Shown here one piece after another: positions 46,661-57,084 of a DNA stretch of 64,000 nt; within the stretch, counting starts at the first letter, position 1; each line of letters opens with the position of its first letter. The notes under the pieces were generated by a model. It was not told where the DNA came from. It did not search any database and saw only the letters and a program-made list of their open reading frames with translations. The position numbers were made by a program, and so were the translations under genes. The DNA comes from Halocatena halophila (GTDB lineage Archaea > Halobacteriota > Halobacteria > Halobacteriales > Haloarculaceae): NCBI GenBank assembly GCA_027563145.1, contig CP071306.1, forward strand, positions 1,364,001-1,428,000. Reading direction: 5' to 3'.

Positions 46661-46769
46661 TATTGTCGATCCAGGATTTCTCGATCACTCACACTGTGCA
46701 CTGATAAGAGTGCGATATTCACGGGCAACGGCCTCAATCTGTGTTTCAGTGGCCCTTAGCATAATGATA

Positions 46770-46794
46770 GAGCCGGCAGAATTCGGACCGGCTC
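46770..46794 (+). terminator. Hairpin GAGCCGG/CCGGCTC followed by TTT
   Basis: Perfect 7-bp stem with an 11-base loop containing AATTC, followed by TTTCG. Could be a terminator or an inverted repeat left by a mobile element; no gene runs directly into it. Confidence 0.4.
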
Positions 46795-46916
46795 TTTCGT
46801 AGCTACCAACCATGAATAACTACTTATCTAAATCGTATTTATCTACGAAAACCATCTCCTTGGCCATTCGGAAAGACCACAACCCTAATACGTAGATGCC
46901 AGCTGAGTAACGTATA

Positions 46917-48176
46917 ATGACCCGTCGGTCGGTGCCCGAGTGGACTAGCAAAGCGTTGTTGCTGCTTGGAATTGGGAGCATCGTACTGGCATTTTCGTTT
47001 TCTGCACTCACAGCGCCGGACATCACGGCCCAATCGAGTACCGACAGCACGGACGACGATTCGTTCAGGGTGGCAATCGGGTTGCAGTCCGGAACGAACG
47101 GCTTCGGTGGGATGGACGAAGCACACGTCCGGATGATAAACAGCACTGGAACAACACTCTGGGAGTATGGCGACGCCCACGCGTATTTCGACGTCTCCGT
47201 TCTCGACAACGGTACGGTCTTGACCGCGTTCATGAAAAAGGGCTATGAGTCGGGTTGTGAGCCGTACGACACGCCATGTTCGAAAACCGGCTTTCGACTG
47301 ATCAAGCCCGACCCAGAGCCACACGTGATCCGTGAGTACACGTTCCCGGTCCGATCGGACGTGAACAGCGAGGTCCACGACGTGGAGCTGTTGTCTAGCG
47401 GCGAGGTCGTGCTGACGGATATGGACCGCGAGCGCGTCTTCACCGTGAACGGCGACGAAATTACCTGGAGCTGGAACGCATCGAGTCGATACGACGCGCC
47501 CCCGGACCCAACGAAAACCGACTGGCTCCACATCAATGACGTGGATTACCTTGGCGACGATCGCTTTCTCGTCAGCGTCAGAAACGCAAATCAGCTGGTA
47601 ATCATCGAACGCGGAGCTGGCGTCCAGCAAGTGATCAACGCTGACGAATCGAAACGCGTGCTGAATCAGCAACACAACCCACAGCAACTGACCGAGGACG
47701 CAGTGCTCGTCGCTGACAGCCACAATGACCGCGTCGTCGAACTAACCCAAGAAAACGGCGAATGGACGCCGGGGTGGACGCTCCACGACACCGGTGAGGT
47801 ACCGTTCGACTGGCCACGCGATGCCGACCGACTCCCCGATGGCCGGACACTCATCACGGACACACTGAACAATCGCGTCGTCATGGTTGATCAGAACGGA
47901 ACGGAACTCTGGAGCCACCAGGCAAACTACCTGCCCTACGAGGCAGATTACGTCGGCGTTGGTGAGAGCGCTACTGGCCCCGTGCTCTCGAACTCAGATT
48001 CATCCGTCAACGGGAACGCTCGAACCTCGATCCCGGTGGTTTCCTATCTGCTCGACAGTGCCCGACACGTGGTTGCGCTCCCGTTCTGGGTGACTGAACT
48101 CCATGTGCTCGTGCTGGTCGGTGGGCTCATCACGAGTGGATTTGGTGGGTATCTGGAGTACGCCGGGAATCAGTAA
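46917..48176 (+). CDS. Arylsulfotransferase (ASST) family-like membrane protein
   Basis: 419 residues. A hydrophobic anchor at residues 13-32 (L-L-L-L-G-I-G-S-I-V-L-A-F) and a second near 380-412 bracket an extracellular beta-propeller. Repeated blade motifs such as H-D-V-E-L-L-S-S-G-E-V-V-L-T-D near 145, H-I-N-D-V-D-Y-L-G near 200, W-P-R-D-A-D-R-L-P-D-G-R-T-L-I-T-D-T near 300 and L-P-Y-E-A-D-Y-V-G near 340 are typical of ASST and related haloarchaeal propellers. True arylsulfotransferases move sulfate between phenols; whether this one is catalytic is open. It overlaps the convergent methyltransferase tail by 7 bp. Confidence 0.8.
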   Translation: MTRRSVPEWTSKALLLLGIGSIVLAFSFSALTAPDITAQSSTDSTDDDSFRVAIGLQSGTNGFGGMDEAHVRMINSTGTTLWEYGDAHAYFDVSVLDNGTVLTAFMKKGYESGCEPYDTPCSKTGFRLIKPDPEPHVIREYTFPVRSDVNSEVHDVELLSSGEVVLTDMDRERVFTVNGDEITWSWNASSRYDAPPDPTKTDWLHINDVDYLGDDRFLVSVRNANQLVIIERGAGVQQVINADESKRVLNQQHNPQQLTEDAVLVADSHNDRVVELTQENGEWTPGWTLHDTGEVPFDWPRDADRLPDGRTLITDTLNNRVVMVDQNGTELWSHQANYLPYEADYVGVGESATGPVLSNSDSSVNGNARTSIPVVSYLLDSARHVVALPFWVTELHVLVLVGGLITSGFGGYLEYAGNQ

Positions 48177-48805
48177 TCCACTAACGCACCCTCGAATACG
48201 ACCCAGGGCAGTTCATCCGAATCATCGTCTGTCATGTTTTCTGCAACCCGCGTTTGATCGACGATCTCGAATCCGGCGCGTTCGAGCTGCGTTGCTGTTG
48301 TTGTTTCGCCCGCGATTTCCCATTCCATCCGAACGTCCGTCTCGAGCCATCCCTCGTTCTCGCCGGTCCACGCGTTCGTTCCTTCGATGAGAAGCAGCCG
48401 TCCGCCGGGGTTGAGCAGTCGCGCAAATTCCTCGATAACAGTCTGATGCTCGGCCAGCGGAACGTGGATCAACGCCCAGTAACAGACGATTCCCGCAAAT
48501 GTATCGTCCGCGTACGGAAGCTGTGTGAGATCACCCATCGCCAGCTCACTCGATGGGGCGTTCGATCTGGCGAACTCAAGCTGTGCCCGTGAAAAATCAA
48601 CGCCGACCGTGCGGGCGTGCTCGGTGAGCAATGAGAGCACTGGCTCGCCACCACCACAACCAGCATCAAGCACCCGATCCGCCGACGAAAAACTACTGGC
48701 AAACGATCGAGCAATCTCTGTTGCCGGCGACATAATCGTTCGACTCTCGGTGTAGGTTTCGGCGAGTTGATCGTAGCCCTCCCGTACAGCAGTTTTTTCC
48801 GCCAT
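48170..48805 (-). CDS. Class I SAM-dependent methyltransferase
   Basis: 211 residues from the ATG at 48805 (M-A-E-K-T-A-V-R-E-G-Y-D-Q-L-A); further upstream in-frame Mets add an untypical stretch. Motif I V-L-D-A-G-C-G-G-G-E near residue 43, acidic V-G-V-D-F-S near 68, motif post-I A-M-G-D-L-T-Q-L-P-Y near 87, then C-Y-W-A-L-I-H-V-P and L-L-N-P-G-G-R-L-L-L-I-E-G-T. This is the methyltransferase-11 type acting on small molecules; substrate unknown. Stop overlaps the ASST-like gene. Confidence 0.87.
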   Translation of the reverse strand: MAEKTAVREGYDQLAETYTESRTIMSPATEIARSFASSFSSADRVLDAGCGGGEPVLSLLTEHARTVGVDFSRAQLEFARSNAPSSELAMGDLTQLPYADDTFAGIVCYWALIHVPLAEHQTVIEEFARLLNPGGRLLLIEGTNAWTGENEGWLETDVRMEWEIAGETTTATQLERAGFEIVDQTRVAENMTDDDSDELPWVVFEGALVDY

Positions 48806-49164
48806 ACAACCCATCAGAGCCATCATTGGAAAGCAGTTTTCCACCCATGTGCATGACCCACAAGAATCGAAGCGCGCAAGAGGCTTACAGCGCCGTCTGG
48901 CAACTTTTGCAGTGGACGCCCGTCCAGAAACCAATGGCCAATCGTGCAAGGATTGGACAAAATACAACCTTATATTCTCTTCAGTGTGCAGTAAATGTGA
49001 CGACCGTACGATTCTGAGCGTCTAAGCCACATATTTTCAACTCAAGCTTTATGTGTGACTATTCCGTGGTATTTCGACGTGAGACGCTACTGGTTTGCAC
49101 AGCAGAATGGCGTAATGGTGGACGAACATCAACAAAGTGCTGCCGTAATCACGGAGGTGTGTGG
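48806..49164. promoter_or_regulatory. 359-bp divergent region upstream of the ammonium transporter
   Basis: Contains two TATA-like boxes for the plus strand: CTTATATTC at 48969-48977 and CTTTATGTG at 49047-49055. The second would give a start near 49077 and a leader of about 85 nt that ends in a strong Shine-Dalgarno GGAGGTG (49153-49159), five bases before the ATG. No coding sequence recognised. Confidence 0.45.
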
Positions 49165-50823
49165 ATGAACACGCACCTTCTGGCGGTGGATCCGGGAGCG
49201 ATCGCGAACTCGGTGAACATGGTGTGGGTGTTGACGGTGACGTTTCTCATCTTCTTCATGCACGCCGGCTTTGCGATGCTGGAGGCCGGACAGGTCCGTT
49301 CGAAGAACGTGGCCAACCAGCTGACAAAGAACATGCTCACCTGGTCGGTAGGTGTGATCACTTTCTTTATCATCGGGGCTGGTGTGAGTGGGGCCGTCGC
49401 ATCGTTGACGACAGGTGGTGGCGTCGGGGAGCTCTTTGGCACTTTGAGTGCTGGATCGCAAGAATGGGTTAACTGGCTGTTCGGTGCGGTGTTCGCGATG
49501 ACAGCGGCGACGATCGTCAGCGGAGCTGTCGCCGGCCGGATGAAACTGCGGGCGTACATCACCTACACGGTGTTGCTCGCTGCGGTGATCTATCCGGTTG
49601 TGACGGGGCTCACCTGGGGTGGCGGCTGGCTGGACGCGTTGGGGTTCGGTGACTTCGCCGGTGGCATGATCGTCCACGGGATGGGCGGCATCGCAGGGCT
49701 GACGGCGGCGTGGATCGTCGGCCCGCGGATCGATCGATTCAACGACGACGGGAGTGCGAACGTCATTCCCGGCCACTCGATCACGTTCGCGGTGCTTGGA
49801 ACGCTGATCCTCTGCTTTGGCTGGTATGGCTTCAACGTCGGCACGTCGGCAACGCCGTTGCTGTCGGATGCCAGCGGTCTTGGCTCCTTTGCGACCGTGG
49901 GCCGGGTTGCGCTGACGACAACGCTCGGGATGGCTGCCGGGGCGATCGGCGCTGGTGCGGTCTCGCTGTACAAAACACAGAAAGTTGATACGCTGTACGT
50001 TGCCAACGGGATGCTCGCGGGCCTGGTTGGGATCACGTCGAACACGGATCTGATCACCTGGTATGGCGCGTTAATCATCGGCGGGATTGCGGGCGCACAG
50101 CTCCCGATCGTCTTCGAGTTCATCGAGAAAAACCTCAACATCGACGACGTCTGTGCGGTGTTTTCGGTCCACGGAAGTGCAGGCGTTCTCGGTGCGATTC
50201 TGATGGGTGTACCATTTTTGACGACGTCCAGCGCGGAGGTGAGCATGGTGGCACAGATCGTCGGTGTGGCTGTCATCGCGCTCTGGACGATCGCCACGAC
50301 TGGCGCTGTCTTCGGTTCGTTGAAGGTACTCGGCCAGATCCGGGTTTCACAGTCACACGAACGCGATGGACTTGACGTGAGCGAACACGGTGTCGAAACG
50401 TACCCCGAGTTCGGCCACGAGAACACCACCGCCACAGACGGCGGCCGGCTGCGGACCGACGGCGGCGAGCCAAACGACGGCGAGATCAAAATGGTGATGG
50501 CCTACATTCGGCCCGACAAACTGGGCGACGTAAAACGCGCGCTCGCAGAGGTTGGAGCGCCGTCGTTGACAGTCACCAACGTCTCTGGCCGTGGCTCACA
50601 GCCGGCGAAAAAGGGCCAATGGCGTGGTGAGGAGTACACCGTCGATCTCCACCAGAAGGTAAAAATCGAGTGTGTCGTCGCGGACATCCCGGCTGAAGAT
50701 GTCGAGATGGCGATCAGCGAGGCCGCACAGACCGGTGATCCTGGCGATGGCAAGGTGTTCGTCCTGCCGGTCGAGAGCGCACGCCAGATTCGAACCGACA
50801 AAACCGGCCGCGACGCCGTGTAG
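49165..50823 (+). CDS. amt: Ammonium transporter fused to a PII (GlnK) signal domain
   Basis: 552 residues from the ATG at 49165; the GGAGGTG site five bases upstream decides this start. Residues about 1-410 are an Amt channel with eleven predicted helices: F-A-M-L-E-A-G-Q near 40, V-H-G-M-G-G with the first pore His, H-S-I-T-F, and V-H-G-S-A-G with the second pore His. A linker rich in G, D and T follows. From about 440 a PII domain is seen: [13 protein letters not shown] near its start, [11 protein letters not shown]-like T-loop base, G-E-E-Y-T-V-D-L-H and a terminal V-F-V-L-P-V. The channel carries its own ATP/2-oxoglutarate gate. Lrp gene downstream. Confidence 0.93.
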   Translation: MNTHLLAVDPGAIANSVNMVWVLTVTFLIFFMHAGFAMLEAGQVRSKNVANQLTKNMLTWSVGVITFFIIGAGVSGAVASLTTGGGVGELFGTLSAGSQEWVNWLFGAVFAMTAATIVSGAVAGRMKLRAYITYTVLLAAVIYPVVTGLTWGGGWLDALGFGDFAGGMIVHGMGGIAGLTAAWIVGPRIDRFNDDGSANVIPGHSITFAVLGTLILCFGWYGFNVGTSATPLLSDASGLGSFATVGRVALTTTLGMAAGAIGAGAVSLYKTQKVDTLYVANGMLAGLVGITSNTDLITWYGALIIGGIAGAQLPIVFEFIEKNLNIDDVCAVFSVHGSAGVLGAILMGVPFLTTSSAEVSMVAQIVGVAVIALWTIATTGAVFGSLKVLGQIRVSQSHERDGLDVSEHGVETYPEFGHENTTATDGGRLRTDGGEPNDGEIKMVMAYIRPDKLGDVKRALAEVGAPSLTVTNVSGRGSQPAKKGQWRGEEYTVDLHQKVKIECVVADIPAEDVEMAISEAAQTGDPGDGKVFVLPVESARQIRTDKTGRDAV

Positions 50824-50862
50824 ACAGCCCGTATTGTTTCCGATCGTTTCGAGCTTTCACAG

Positions 50863-51327
50863 ATGACGACCGAATTCGATTCAATAGACAGAACCGTAGT
50901 GAATGCGCTCCAGGGCAATGGCCGGGCGACGATTCTGGATATCGCAGACCGCACGAACATCCCAGCGACAACCATCCAGAAGCGACTGCAACGGCTTGAC
51001 GAGGAAGGGGTGATCGACGGCTATGAATCGATCGTGGACTACGGCCAACTGGGGTTCGAACTCACGGTCGTGTTCAAGCTCGTCGTCGATCAGGTCACCG
51101 AATCGATCACGCAAGCACTCGAAGCCGACCGCTACATCATCAGCTGCTATGAGGTGACTGGCGAGTTCGACCTGCTCGCAATTGGTCGGTTTCCGGATTC
51201 AATCACCATGAGCGAGCGCGTCCAGTCAATGCTCAGCGATCCGGCCATCAGGGCAGGCAGCACCGATATCGTCCACGAGACAATCCTCGAGAACGAACCG
51301 GTCACGCTCAAGAAGATCGAGCACTGA
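50863..51327 (+). CDS. Lrp/AsnC family transcription regulator
   Basis: 154 residues. N-terminal winged helix: D-S-I-D-R-T-V-V-N-A-L-Q-G-N-G-R-A-T near residue 10, then T-T-I-Q-K-R-L-Q-R-L-D-E-E-G-V-I-D-G-Y (recognition helix and wing). C-terminal RAM-like domain from 70 with E-V-T-G-E-F-D-L-L-A near 96, which binds an amino-acid or similar effector. It follows the Amt-PII gene by 39 bp on the same strand and ends 7 bp before the convergent nirA stop. A role in controlling the nitrogen genes is a reasonable inference. Confidence 0.9.
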   Translation: MTTEFDSIDRTVVNALQGNGRATILDIADRTNIPATTIQKRLQRLDEEGVIDGYESIVDYGQLGFELTVVFKLVVDQVTESITQALEADRYIISCYEVTGEFDLLAIGRFPDSITMSERVQSMLSDPAIRAGSTDIVHETILENEPVTLKKIEH

Positions 51328-51334
51328 GAGAAGG

Positions 51335-53089
51335 TCAGTCGTCTGCGGTAGCCGGTCTGTCACCGACCGGCCGTTCGTCCGACGCAAACGGGTACCACGA
51401 CTGCTTTCCGTCGTAGAGACAGGGGTCTTCGTAATCTGTTTCTTCTGGGTGTGCGAGTTCGATCAGCGTCTCGTGTCCGGTGGCATCGACCCATTCACGG
51501 AACGTCTGACCATCACTCCGAAGGGCCCCAAACGCTTCGAGGAGGTTTTTCAACAGCCCCGGCACCTCGTCTGCTGGCACGCGCTGGTGGACCCACTCGA
51601 TAAATGACGGCTCCGTACCGATGGAGCCACCAACACCTACGTCGAGCGCCTCGACGATCTCCCCGTTCTTTCGTGCTCGCATTCCCTGCAGACCGATATC
51701 TGCGGTCAGCGCCTGCCCACAGTCGGCCGTACAGCCCGAATAATGAATCTTGAGCTGTGATACGTCCGCCGGCAGTGTTACGTTCGCACGCAGCCACCGA
51801 AGCATCACTGCCATTCTTGCTTTCGTTTCTGTCAGTGCCAGCGGGCAAAACTCCGTTCCCGTGCAGGCGATTGCGCCCCGACTGAACGGGCTCGGTTCGG
51901 GTGGCAGCTCCTCGAGTAAGGATTCTGCCAGCAACGCGTCTAGTGCATCGTCGGAAACGTCCATCACGATCGGATTCTGGCGTCTCGTCAGCCGGATTTC
52001 ACCGGATCCGTATCGATCAGAAAGCGTGGCAAGTTCTATGGCTTCGTCTGCGTGGAGTCGACCACACGGCACGCTCAGGCCAACGTAGTTTCGTCCATCC
52101 GCTTGCTTGTGGACGCCAATGTGGTCGTATTTTCCTGCCGTACTCGATCTGCCGGCGTTGTAGGTGTACTCGTCGCGGAGATTCGTCCCGGCGCGGTGGA
52201 GTTCGAAACCGACGCGTTCTGTCAGTTGCTCACGGATCGCGTCGGTGCCGTGCTCATCGACGAAAAAGCGAGCCCGGTTCCGGTTTCGATTCGTTCGATC
52301 GCCGGTTTCGTGGTAGTACTCGACGAACGCGCGGACGATTTCGTAGGCGTGGTCGGGCGGGACGAAGACATCGAGCGAGCGAGCACGACGCGGTTCTCGT
52401 CCGCCAAGTCCCCCGCCAGCCCGCACGTTGAACCCTTTGACGAGTTCGCCATCGATGAGTGTCTGTGCCGGCTCTAAGGCCACATCATTGATCGAATCCT
52501 GCGCACAGCCCTCGCGACAGCCAGTGACACTGATGTTGAACTTCCGTGGCATGTTGCAGAGCGAGTCATCGCCTCGGAGGTCGGACTGCAACTGATCGAG
52601 GATCGGGCGCGTCTCGAGAAACTCGTGGCGGTCTTTCCCAGCAACGGGACAGCCCGATATGTTGCGCATTGAATCACCCCCCGACGACCGCGAAGAGAGC
52701 CCAACTGATTCCAACCGCTCGAACACTGCCGGAATGTCCTCGAGTTCGAGCCAGTGGAGCTGAACGGACTGTCGAGTCGTCAGGTCGAGGTAGCCGTTAC
52801 CGAACACGGGATTTTCGACCGGCCCGCTCGCAAACTCAGCTGCCACCTCACCGATGGTACGCAACTGCCCCGGCGTGAGCACACCACCACAGTTGCTCAA
52901 CCGCAGCATGAAATAGCCCTCCTGTCCACTCCGCTGGTGGAACAGCCCCCAAAATTTAAACCGCGAAAACCACGCTTCGCGCTCGTCTGCCGGGATCGAA
53001 TCGAATCCGGCGTTGGCAAACTCGATGATCCGCTCACGGAGCGCATCACCATAACAGTCTGCCTTGTACGCTTCTTTTTTGTGTGTCAT
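51335..53089 (-). CDS. nirA: Ferredoxin-dependent nitrite reductase (siroheme / 4Fe-4S)
   Basis: 584 residues. Two tandem sulfite/nitrite reductase half-domains. Siroheme/4Fe-4S ligands: C-T-G-T-E-F-C near residue 405 and G-C-T-A-D-C about 40 residues later (C-X5-C and C-X3-C). The N-terminal half has G-Y-F-M-L-R-L, the F-G-N-G-Y-L-D-L-T-T-R-Q-S-V-Q near 100 and S-M-R-N-I-S-G-C-P-V. It reduces nitrite to ammonium with six electrons from ferredoxin, in the cytoplasm. First gene of its own transcript; the nitrate reductase unit lies upstream on the same strand with a 259-bp gap. It could in principle be a sulfite reductase, but the neighbours favour nitrite. Confidence 0.92.
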   Translation of the reverse strand: MTHKKEAYKADCYGDALRERIIEFANAGFDSIPADEREAWFSRFKFWGLFHQRSGQEGYFMLRLSNCGGVLTPGQLRTIGEVAAEFASGPVENPVFGNGYLDLTTRQSVQLHWLELEDIPAVFERLESVGLSSRSSGGDSMRNISGCPVAGKDRHEFLETRPILDQLQSDLRGDDSLCNMPRKFNISVTGCREGCAQDSINDVALEPAQTLIDGELVKGFNVRAGGGLGGREPRRARSLDVFVPPDHAYEIVRAFVEYYHETGDRTNRNRNRARFFVDEHGTDAIREQLTERVGFELHRAGTNLRDEYTYNAGRSSTAGKYDHIGVHKQADGRNYVGLSVPCGRLHADEAIELATLSDRYGSGEIRLTRRQNPIVMDVSDDALDALLAESLLEELPPEPSPFSRGAIACTGTEFCPLALTETKARMAVMLRWLRANVTLPADVSQLKIHYSGCTADCGQALTADIGLQGMRARKNGEIVEALDVGVGGSIGTEPSFIEWVHQRVPADEVPGLLKNLLEAFGALRSDGQTFREWVDATGHETLIELAHPEETDYEDPCLYDGKQSWYPFASDERPVGDRPATADD

Positions 53090-53348
53090 CGAACCATCAT
53101 GGAATTCATTAGTCCAACTTTCAAGCTAATTTCTGACCATTCAAAATTCATTGTGCGATAGAACAATTAGTTCATAGACCTATAGTTGTAATCGTTGAAT
53201 ATCTCGGAATCAATGGGGGTAGAATGGGACGAACGTTCCGAATTGAAAGTTGCTTTGGGAATATAAGGATGTATATATCGAGTTTTCGCGCCATTAGCCG
53301 CAGAAAATAGTTATATCGTACAGAAGACGAAAAGTCCAGTCCGTATCC
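53090..53348 (-). promoter_or_regulatory. nirA upstream region with GAAC...GTTC inverted repeats
   Basis: Two inverted-repeat elements: GAACAATTAGTTC at 53161-53173 (four-base arms, five-base spacer) and the 8-bp palindrome GAACGTTC at 53231-53238, 72 and 142 bp upstream of the nirA ATG. The region is A+T-rich and contains TATA-like runs. Role as operator is inferred from position. Confidence 0.4.
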
Positions 53349-54683
53349 TCACTCGATCGTCGTCGATCGATCGTCGTCGGAGACCGACTGTGGCTGTTCG
53401 ACGCCGACCGAAAGCACGCCGTCGACGTGTGCTCTCACAGCGCGGCGTGGAATGGCGAGCCAGGCGTTGAATAACACGATAGGCAACACGGCGAGCGCGA
53501 CGATGAGATAGCCAGCGTGGATGAATCCGACTGCACCAGCCGTCGAGTAGAGCAGTGGAAAGCCAATTCCTCCGACCGTTCCGATGCCACCAACGATGCC
53601 CGCAGCAGAGCCAGAGCGGTGGGGAAAGGTCGCCGGGAGCTGCGCGAAGATTGCGCCGGCACCAAAGCCACAGCACAGCCCGACGAACAGCCCGACACCG
53701 ACGGTGAGCAAGACGCTTCCGGTGCGTCCGGCGACCCAGAACGCAACCAGTGACAGCACCACAGCAGTGAGACAGATGACGGTCCACTGCTCTCGATAGC
53801 GGCCGCGAAAGACCGGGAGGAGATCTAGCTCCCGTCTGACGAGCACGTCACTGAGCCAGCCACCGAGCGGTCGCAACAGCCCAGCAGAGAGCGAAAACGT
53901 CGCCATAAACGTGCTTGCGAGCACCATTTCGACGCCAAAGCCTTCCTGGAAGTAGGTCGGAAGCCAGCCGTTCAACGAGAGGGTCACACCAAAGCTCATC
54001 AGATAGCCAAGCGAGAGCGCAACGACGCCGTACCGTGTCGCGGTGTGGAGCCACTGCTTTAGCCCGGCCGATTTGCGGGCCTTGGTGGCTTTCGCTTTGG
54101 TCGCTGCGGATTCACCCCACAGTCCGTAGATCACACCCACCACCACGGCGAGAATCCCCGAATAGAAAAATGCGGCTCGCCAGCCGGTCTCGAACAGTGG
54201 CCCAGACCAGTTGGCAAACAGCCGTGGCAACAACAGCGCGCCAACGGCCACCCCGGCGTCGCCGATGCCACCATAGATCCCCTCGGCCGTGCCGAGCTGG
54301 TCTTTGGGAAACCACTGTGCAATGTGCTGGATACCGACAACGAACGTGACGCCTGCCGAGCCGACCACCAGCCGGGTGAGAAAGAACAGCTCGTAGCTGG
54401 TGATAAACGCACTCCAGACGGAGAAAATCCCAACGTAACTCAACACGACGGCGAATACGCGTGGGGCTCCATAGCGATCGGCGAGCCAACCGGCCAGGAA
54501 TCTCCCGGGTGGGGTGATCCAGACGGCCGCACTCGTGAGCAGGCCGATCTGTGCGAGACCGAGGCCGAACGCCCCACCGATCTGTTCAGTAAACGGTGCG
54601 AACGAAAACCAGACCAGAAACGAGACGTTGAATCCGACGGTTGCCAGCGCGAGCGTCCGCCATTTCGTCATTCGGATACCCAT
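53349..54683 (-). CDS. narK: Nitrate/nitrite MFS transporter
   Basis: 444 residues, twelve predicted membrane helices in two bundles of six. The first helix pair has [14 protein letters not shown]. The nitrate signature-like [13 protein letters not shown] near residue 345 and [15 protein letters not shown] near 363 match NNP-family nitrate carriers; a first-half counterpart is G-G-I-G-D-A-G-V-A near 140. It imports nitrate (or exchanges nitrite) across the cell membrane. The ATG shares a base with the stop of nasA (TAATG), so the two are translationally coupled. Confidence 0.93.
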   Translation of the reverse strand: MGIRMTKWRTLALATVGFNVSFLVWFSFAPFTEQIGGAFGLGLAQIGLLTSAAVWITPPGRFLAGWLADRYGAPRVFAVVLSYVGIFSVWSAFITSYELFFLTRLVVGSAGVTFVVGIQHIAQWFPKDQLGTAEGIYGGIGDAGVAVGALLLPRLFANWSGPLFETGWRAAFFYSGILAVVVGVIYGLWGESAATKAKATKARKSAGLKQWLHTATRYGVVALSLGYLMSFGVTLSLNGWLPTYFQEGFGVEMVLASTFMATFSLSAGLLRPLGGWLSDVLVRRELDLLPVFRGRYREQWTVICLTAVVLSLVAFWVAGRTGSVLLTVGVGLFVGLCCGFGAGAIFAQLPATFPHRSGSAAGIVGGIGTVGGIGFPLLYSTAGAVGFIHAGYLIVALAVLPIVLFNAWLAIPRRAVRAHVDGVLSVGVEQPQSVSDDDRSTTIE

Positions 54684-56755
54684 TATGCGTTGGCCTCCGA
54701 CGGTTCGGTAGATTGGGCGGTTGCGTCCTCAGACAGCTGGAGTCGCACCGCACACTGCTTGTAGTTCGGTTCGTCCGAGTCTGGGTCCGTTTCGGGGATC
54801 GTCAAGCGGTTGGTATCAGGATGATGAATTGGGAGCCACACCATCCCTTCCGGAATTGAACTGTCGAATCTGAGACGAGCCCGGATTGCGCCGCGTCTTG
54901 AGTCGATCGTGAGCACGTCCTCCGGGCTGTGGTCTGCCGTCACCGGATTGATGCGCCCTTCGACGATATCAGTGGGACCGGATCGAACGCCCGTATTGTA
55001 GCGGTCACTCTCGCGGGCAGTTGTCAGAACGAGCGGATACGTTTCATCAGAGGGCTCTGGCAGCGTATCGCCGAAGGCAGTGCTCGAGAACCGAGCGCGC
55101 CCGTCCGCAGTAGCAAACGACCAGGATCCATCGTCGTAATACCGGTAGCCACCGGCCGTGGTCTTCGTTGGTGCTGGCCACCGAACGGCGAGCTCTCTGT
55201 CGAGTCGCTCGTAGGAAATTCCAGAACAATCAGCTGGTGTGTCTGCCGTCAGAGCAGTGAACTCTTCGAACACCGCGTCCGGTGTCGGTGTCCCCGACTG
55301 TGTTTCGAACAGCGGCCCACCGAGCTGCGTGGCGATAGCATCGATAATCGCGAGATCGGAGCGAACCCCGCTGGGTGTTTCCGTCGCTGGGCGCACCCGA
55401 GAGACGGTCCGTTCCATGTTCATTGCGGTGCCATCGGATTCGCCCCACGTGGTGGCGGGCAACACCACGTCTGCATACTCGGTCGTCGCGGTGTGGAACG
55501 CGTCCTGAACGACGACAAACGCATCGTCGAGTCGCTCACGGACTGTGTCAGCGTCGGGAAGCCCGGCGACAGGGTTCGTCGCAACACAATAGAGCGCCTC
55601 AACGGGCCCAGTTTCGATCGCCTCAACAACGCCCACCGGTCCTGGACCGCTGTCGGTAGGAAGGCGCTCAAGTGGCACGTCCCAGTGGTCTGCCACGGTT
55701 CGTCTAGCTGGTAACTTCTCGAACGAACGGTGGCCGGGCCAGGTGCCTTTCGAGGAACAGACGCGCGTTCCCATTGAGTTGGCCTGTCCTGTGAGCGAGA
55801 ACGGACCGCTTCCCGGACCCATGTTTCCGGTGGCCAGACAGAGATCGATCAGTGCGTGCGCACTCAGCGTTCCGCGCACGGACTGGTTGATCCCCATTCC
55901 CCAGTAGACGATCGTTCGATCGTCAAGCAGTCGGCCGAGCCGTGCAACCGTTTCGGGGTCGACGCCGGCCGCTTTCGCAGCCGTTTCCAGGGCAGGAAGA
56001 TCATCGAGCAACGTCGAGAGCCCGCTCGTTGCAGCCCCAACAAAAGACCTATCGATTCGATCGGTCGAGTCGAGAAACGCGAGGACAGCCCTGGCAAGCG
56101 CCAGATCACCGCCTGGAGTGAGAGCAATGTGGCAATCGGCCGCCTCGGCAGTCTCCGTTGTTACCGGATCGACGACACAGAGCGTTCCCTCGTCAGCGCT
56201 TTCGCGGATCCAGCGAAACAGCACCGGGTGAGCCGCTGCAGGATTTGCACCCCACACCACGTGTGTCGTGGCCTTCGGAACGTCGTCGTATGTGGGCGGC
56301 GGTGCGTCCGAGCCAAACGCGCGATAGTACGCTCCGACGGCGCTGGCCATACACAGCGTCGTGTTCGCGTCGTAGTAGCGCGTCCCGAGTACACCCCTGG
56401 CGAACTTCCCGAGCGCGTAGGCGGCTTCGTTCGTCTGCTGGCCGCTCCCGAGCACACCGATTGCGTCCGGTGACCGTTCCAGAGTTGCCCTGAATCGGTC
56501 GCCCACCCGTGTCAGCGCCACGTCCCACGTCGTGGGAACGAGTTCGCCGTCCTTGCGGACGAGCGGCCGACTCAACCATGTGCCCGCCGGCGATGCAGTC
56601 TCGCGAACGCCGCGACGACAGGCGAGCCCGCGGTTCGTCGGATGCTGGGCGTCGCCCCGAACCACATCGAGCCCGTAGCCCGCGTCGACACCACGCTGGA
56701 GGTGGCCACACCCAACCGCACATCGCATGCACGTCGTCTGCACCCAGCGACTCAT
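54683..56755 (-). CDS. nasA: Assimilatory nitrate reductase, molybdopterin type
   Basis: 690 residues. N-terminal 4Fe-4S site: C-M-R-C-A-V-G-C near residues 9-15 and G-L-A-C-R-R-G near 46. Then bis-MGD domains: [14 protein letters not shown] near 104, the Mo-ligand-region T-T-L-C-M-A-S-A-V near 130 and G-M-G-I-N-Q-S near 290; the C-terminal domain has [13 protein letters not shown] near 600. No twin-Arg signal, so it is cytoplasmic as expected for assimilation. It reduces nitrate to nitrite. First gene of the nasA-narK unit; minus-strand AGGTG about ten bases before the ATG is a possible ribosome site. Confidence 0.92.
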   Translation of the reverse strand: MSRWVQTTCMRCAVGCGHLQRGVDAGYGLDVVRGDAQHPTNRGLACRRGVRETASPAGTWLSRPLVRKDGELVPTTWDVALTRVGDRFRATLERSPDAIGVLGSGQQTNEAAYALGKFARGVLGTRYYDANTTLCMASAVGAYYRAFGSDAPPPTYDDVPKATTHVVWGANPAAAHPVLFRWIRESADEGTLCVVDPVTTETAEAADCHIALTPGGDLALARAVLAFLDSTDRIDRSFVGAATSGLSTLLDDLPALETAAKAAGVDPETVARLGRLLDDRTIVYWGMGINQSVRGTLSAHALIDLCLATGNMGPGSGPFSLTGQANSMGTRVCSSKGTWPGHRSFEKLPARRTVADHWDVPLERLPTDSGPGPVGVVEAIETGPVEALYCVATNPVAGLPDADTVRERLDDAFVVVQDAFHTATTEYADVVLPATTWGESDGTAMNMERTVSRVRPATETPSGVRSDLAIIDAIATQLGGPLFETQSGTPTPDAVFEEFTALTADTPADCSGISYERLDRELAVRWPAPTKTTAGGYRYYDDGSWSFATADGRARFSSTAFGDTLPEPSDETYPLVLTTARESDRYNTGVRSGPTDIVEGRINPVTADHSPEDVLTIDSRRGAIRARLRFDSSIPEGMVWLPIHHPDTNRLTIPETDPDSDEPNYKQCAVRLQLSEDATAQSTEPSEANA

Positions 56756-57084
56756 CCCTGTAACACCTCATGGCTGGGCTGATTACTGAACACTCGATCG
56801 ATTATGGCTGTTAATAATGTTGAAACACAATTGTATGCCATCGATTATGGATACGAAGACAGCTATTAAAACAGTATTTGTTGAGTTAGTGAATATCTGG
56901 CCTGTACCTTTGGACATCCAATGAATTTAGACCGCCCTTTGAGAATCATTACCGCACATCTGACGAGCTATCGCGATTATTTTTACAATATTCATAGAAA
57001 TGATCGTTATTATCTGTATTAAGAACGTCGTAGCTCGTGAACTGTCCCCCTGGTTGATTCGAATGGGCCGTTGTTGAGCGCACA
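56756..57084 (-). promoter_or_regulatory. nasA upstream region with direct repeat
   Basis: A+T-rich 329 bp with no coding sequence. An 11-bp direct repeat ATCGATTATGG occurs at 56797-56807 and 56840-56850. A TATA-like TTTTAATA (minus strand, 56863-56871) would place the start near the second copy, so the repeats would sit at about +1 and +43, a good place for a regulator site. Confidence 0.45.

Larger units (their letters stand above)
46559..46916. other. 358-bp intergenic region: att footprint, possible gene fragment, hairpin
   Basis: Holds the second tRNA-Ala fragment (46642-46660). On the minus strand, 46685-46762 reads as 25 residues plus stop (M-L-R-A-T-E-T-Q-I-E-A-V-A-R) and could be the C-terminal end of a lost gene. 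A hairpin follows at 46770-46794. The remainder (46800-46916) is A+T-rich and probably contains the promoter of the sulfotransferase-like gene. Confidence 0.4.
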
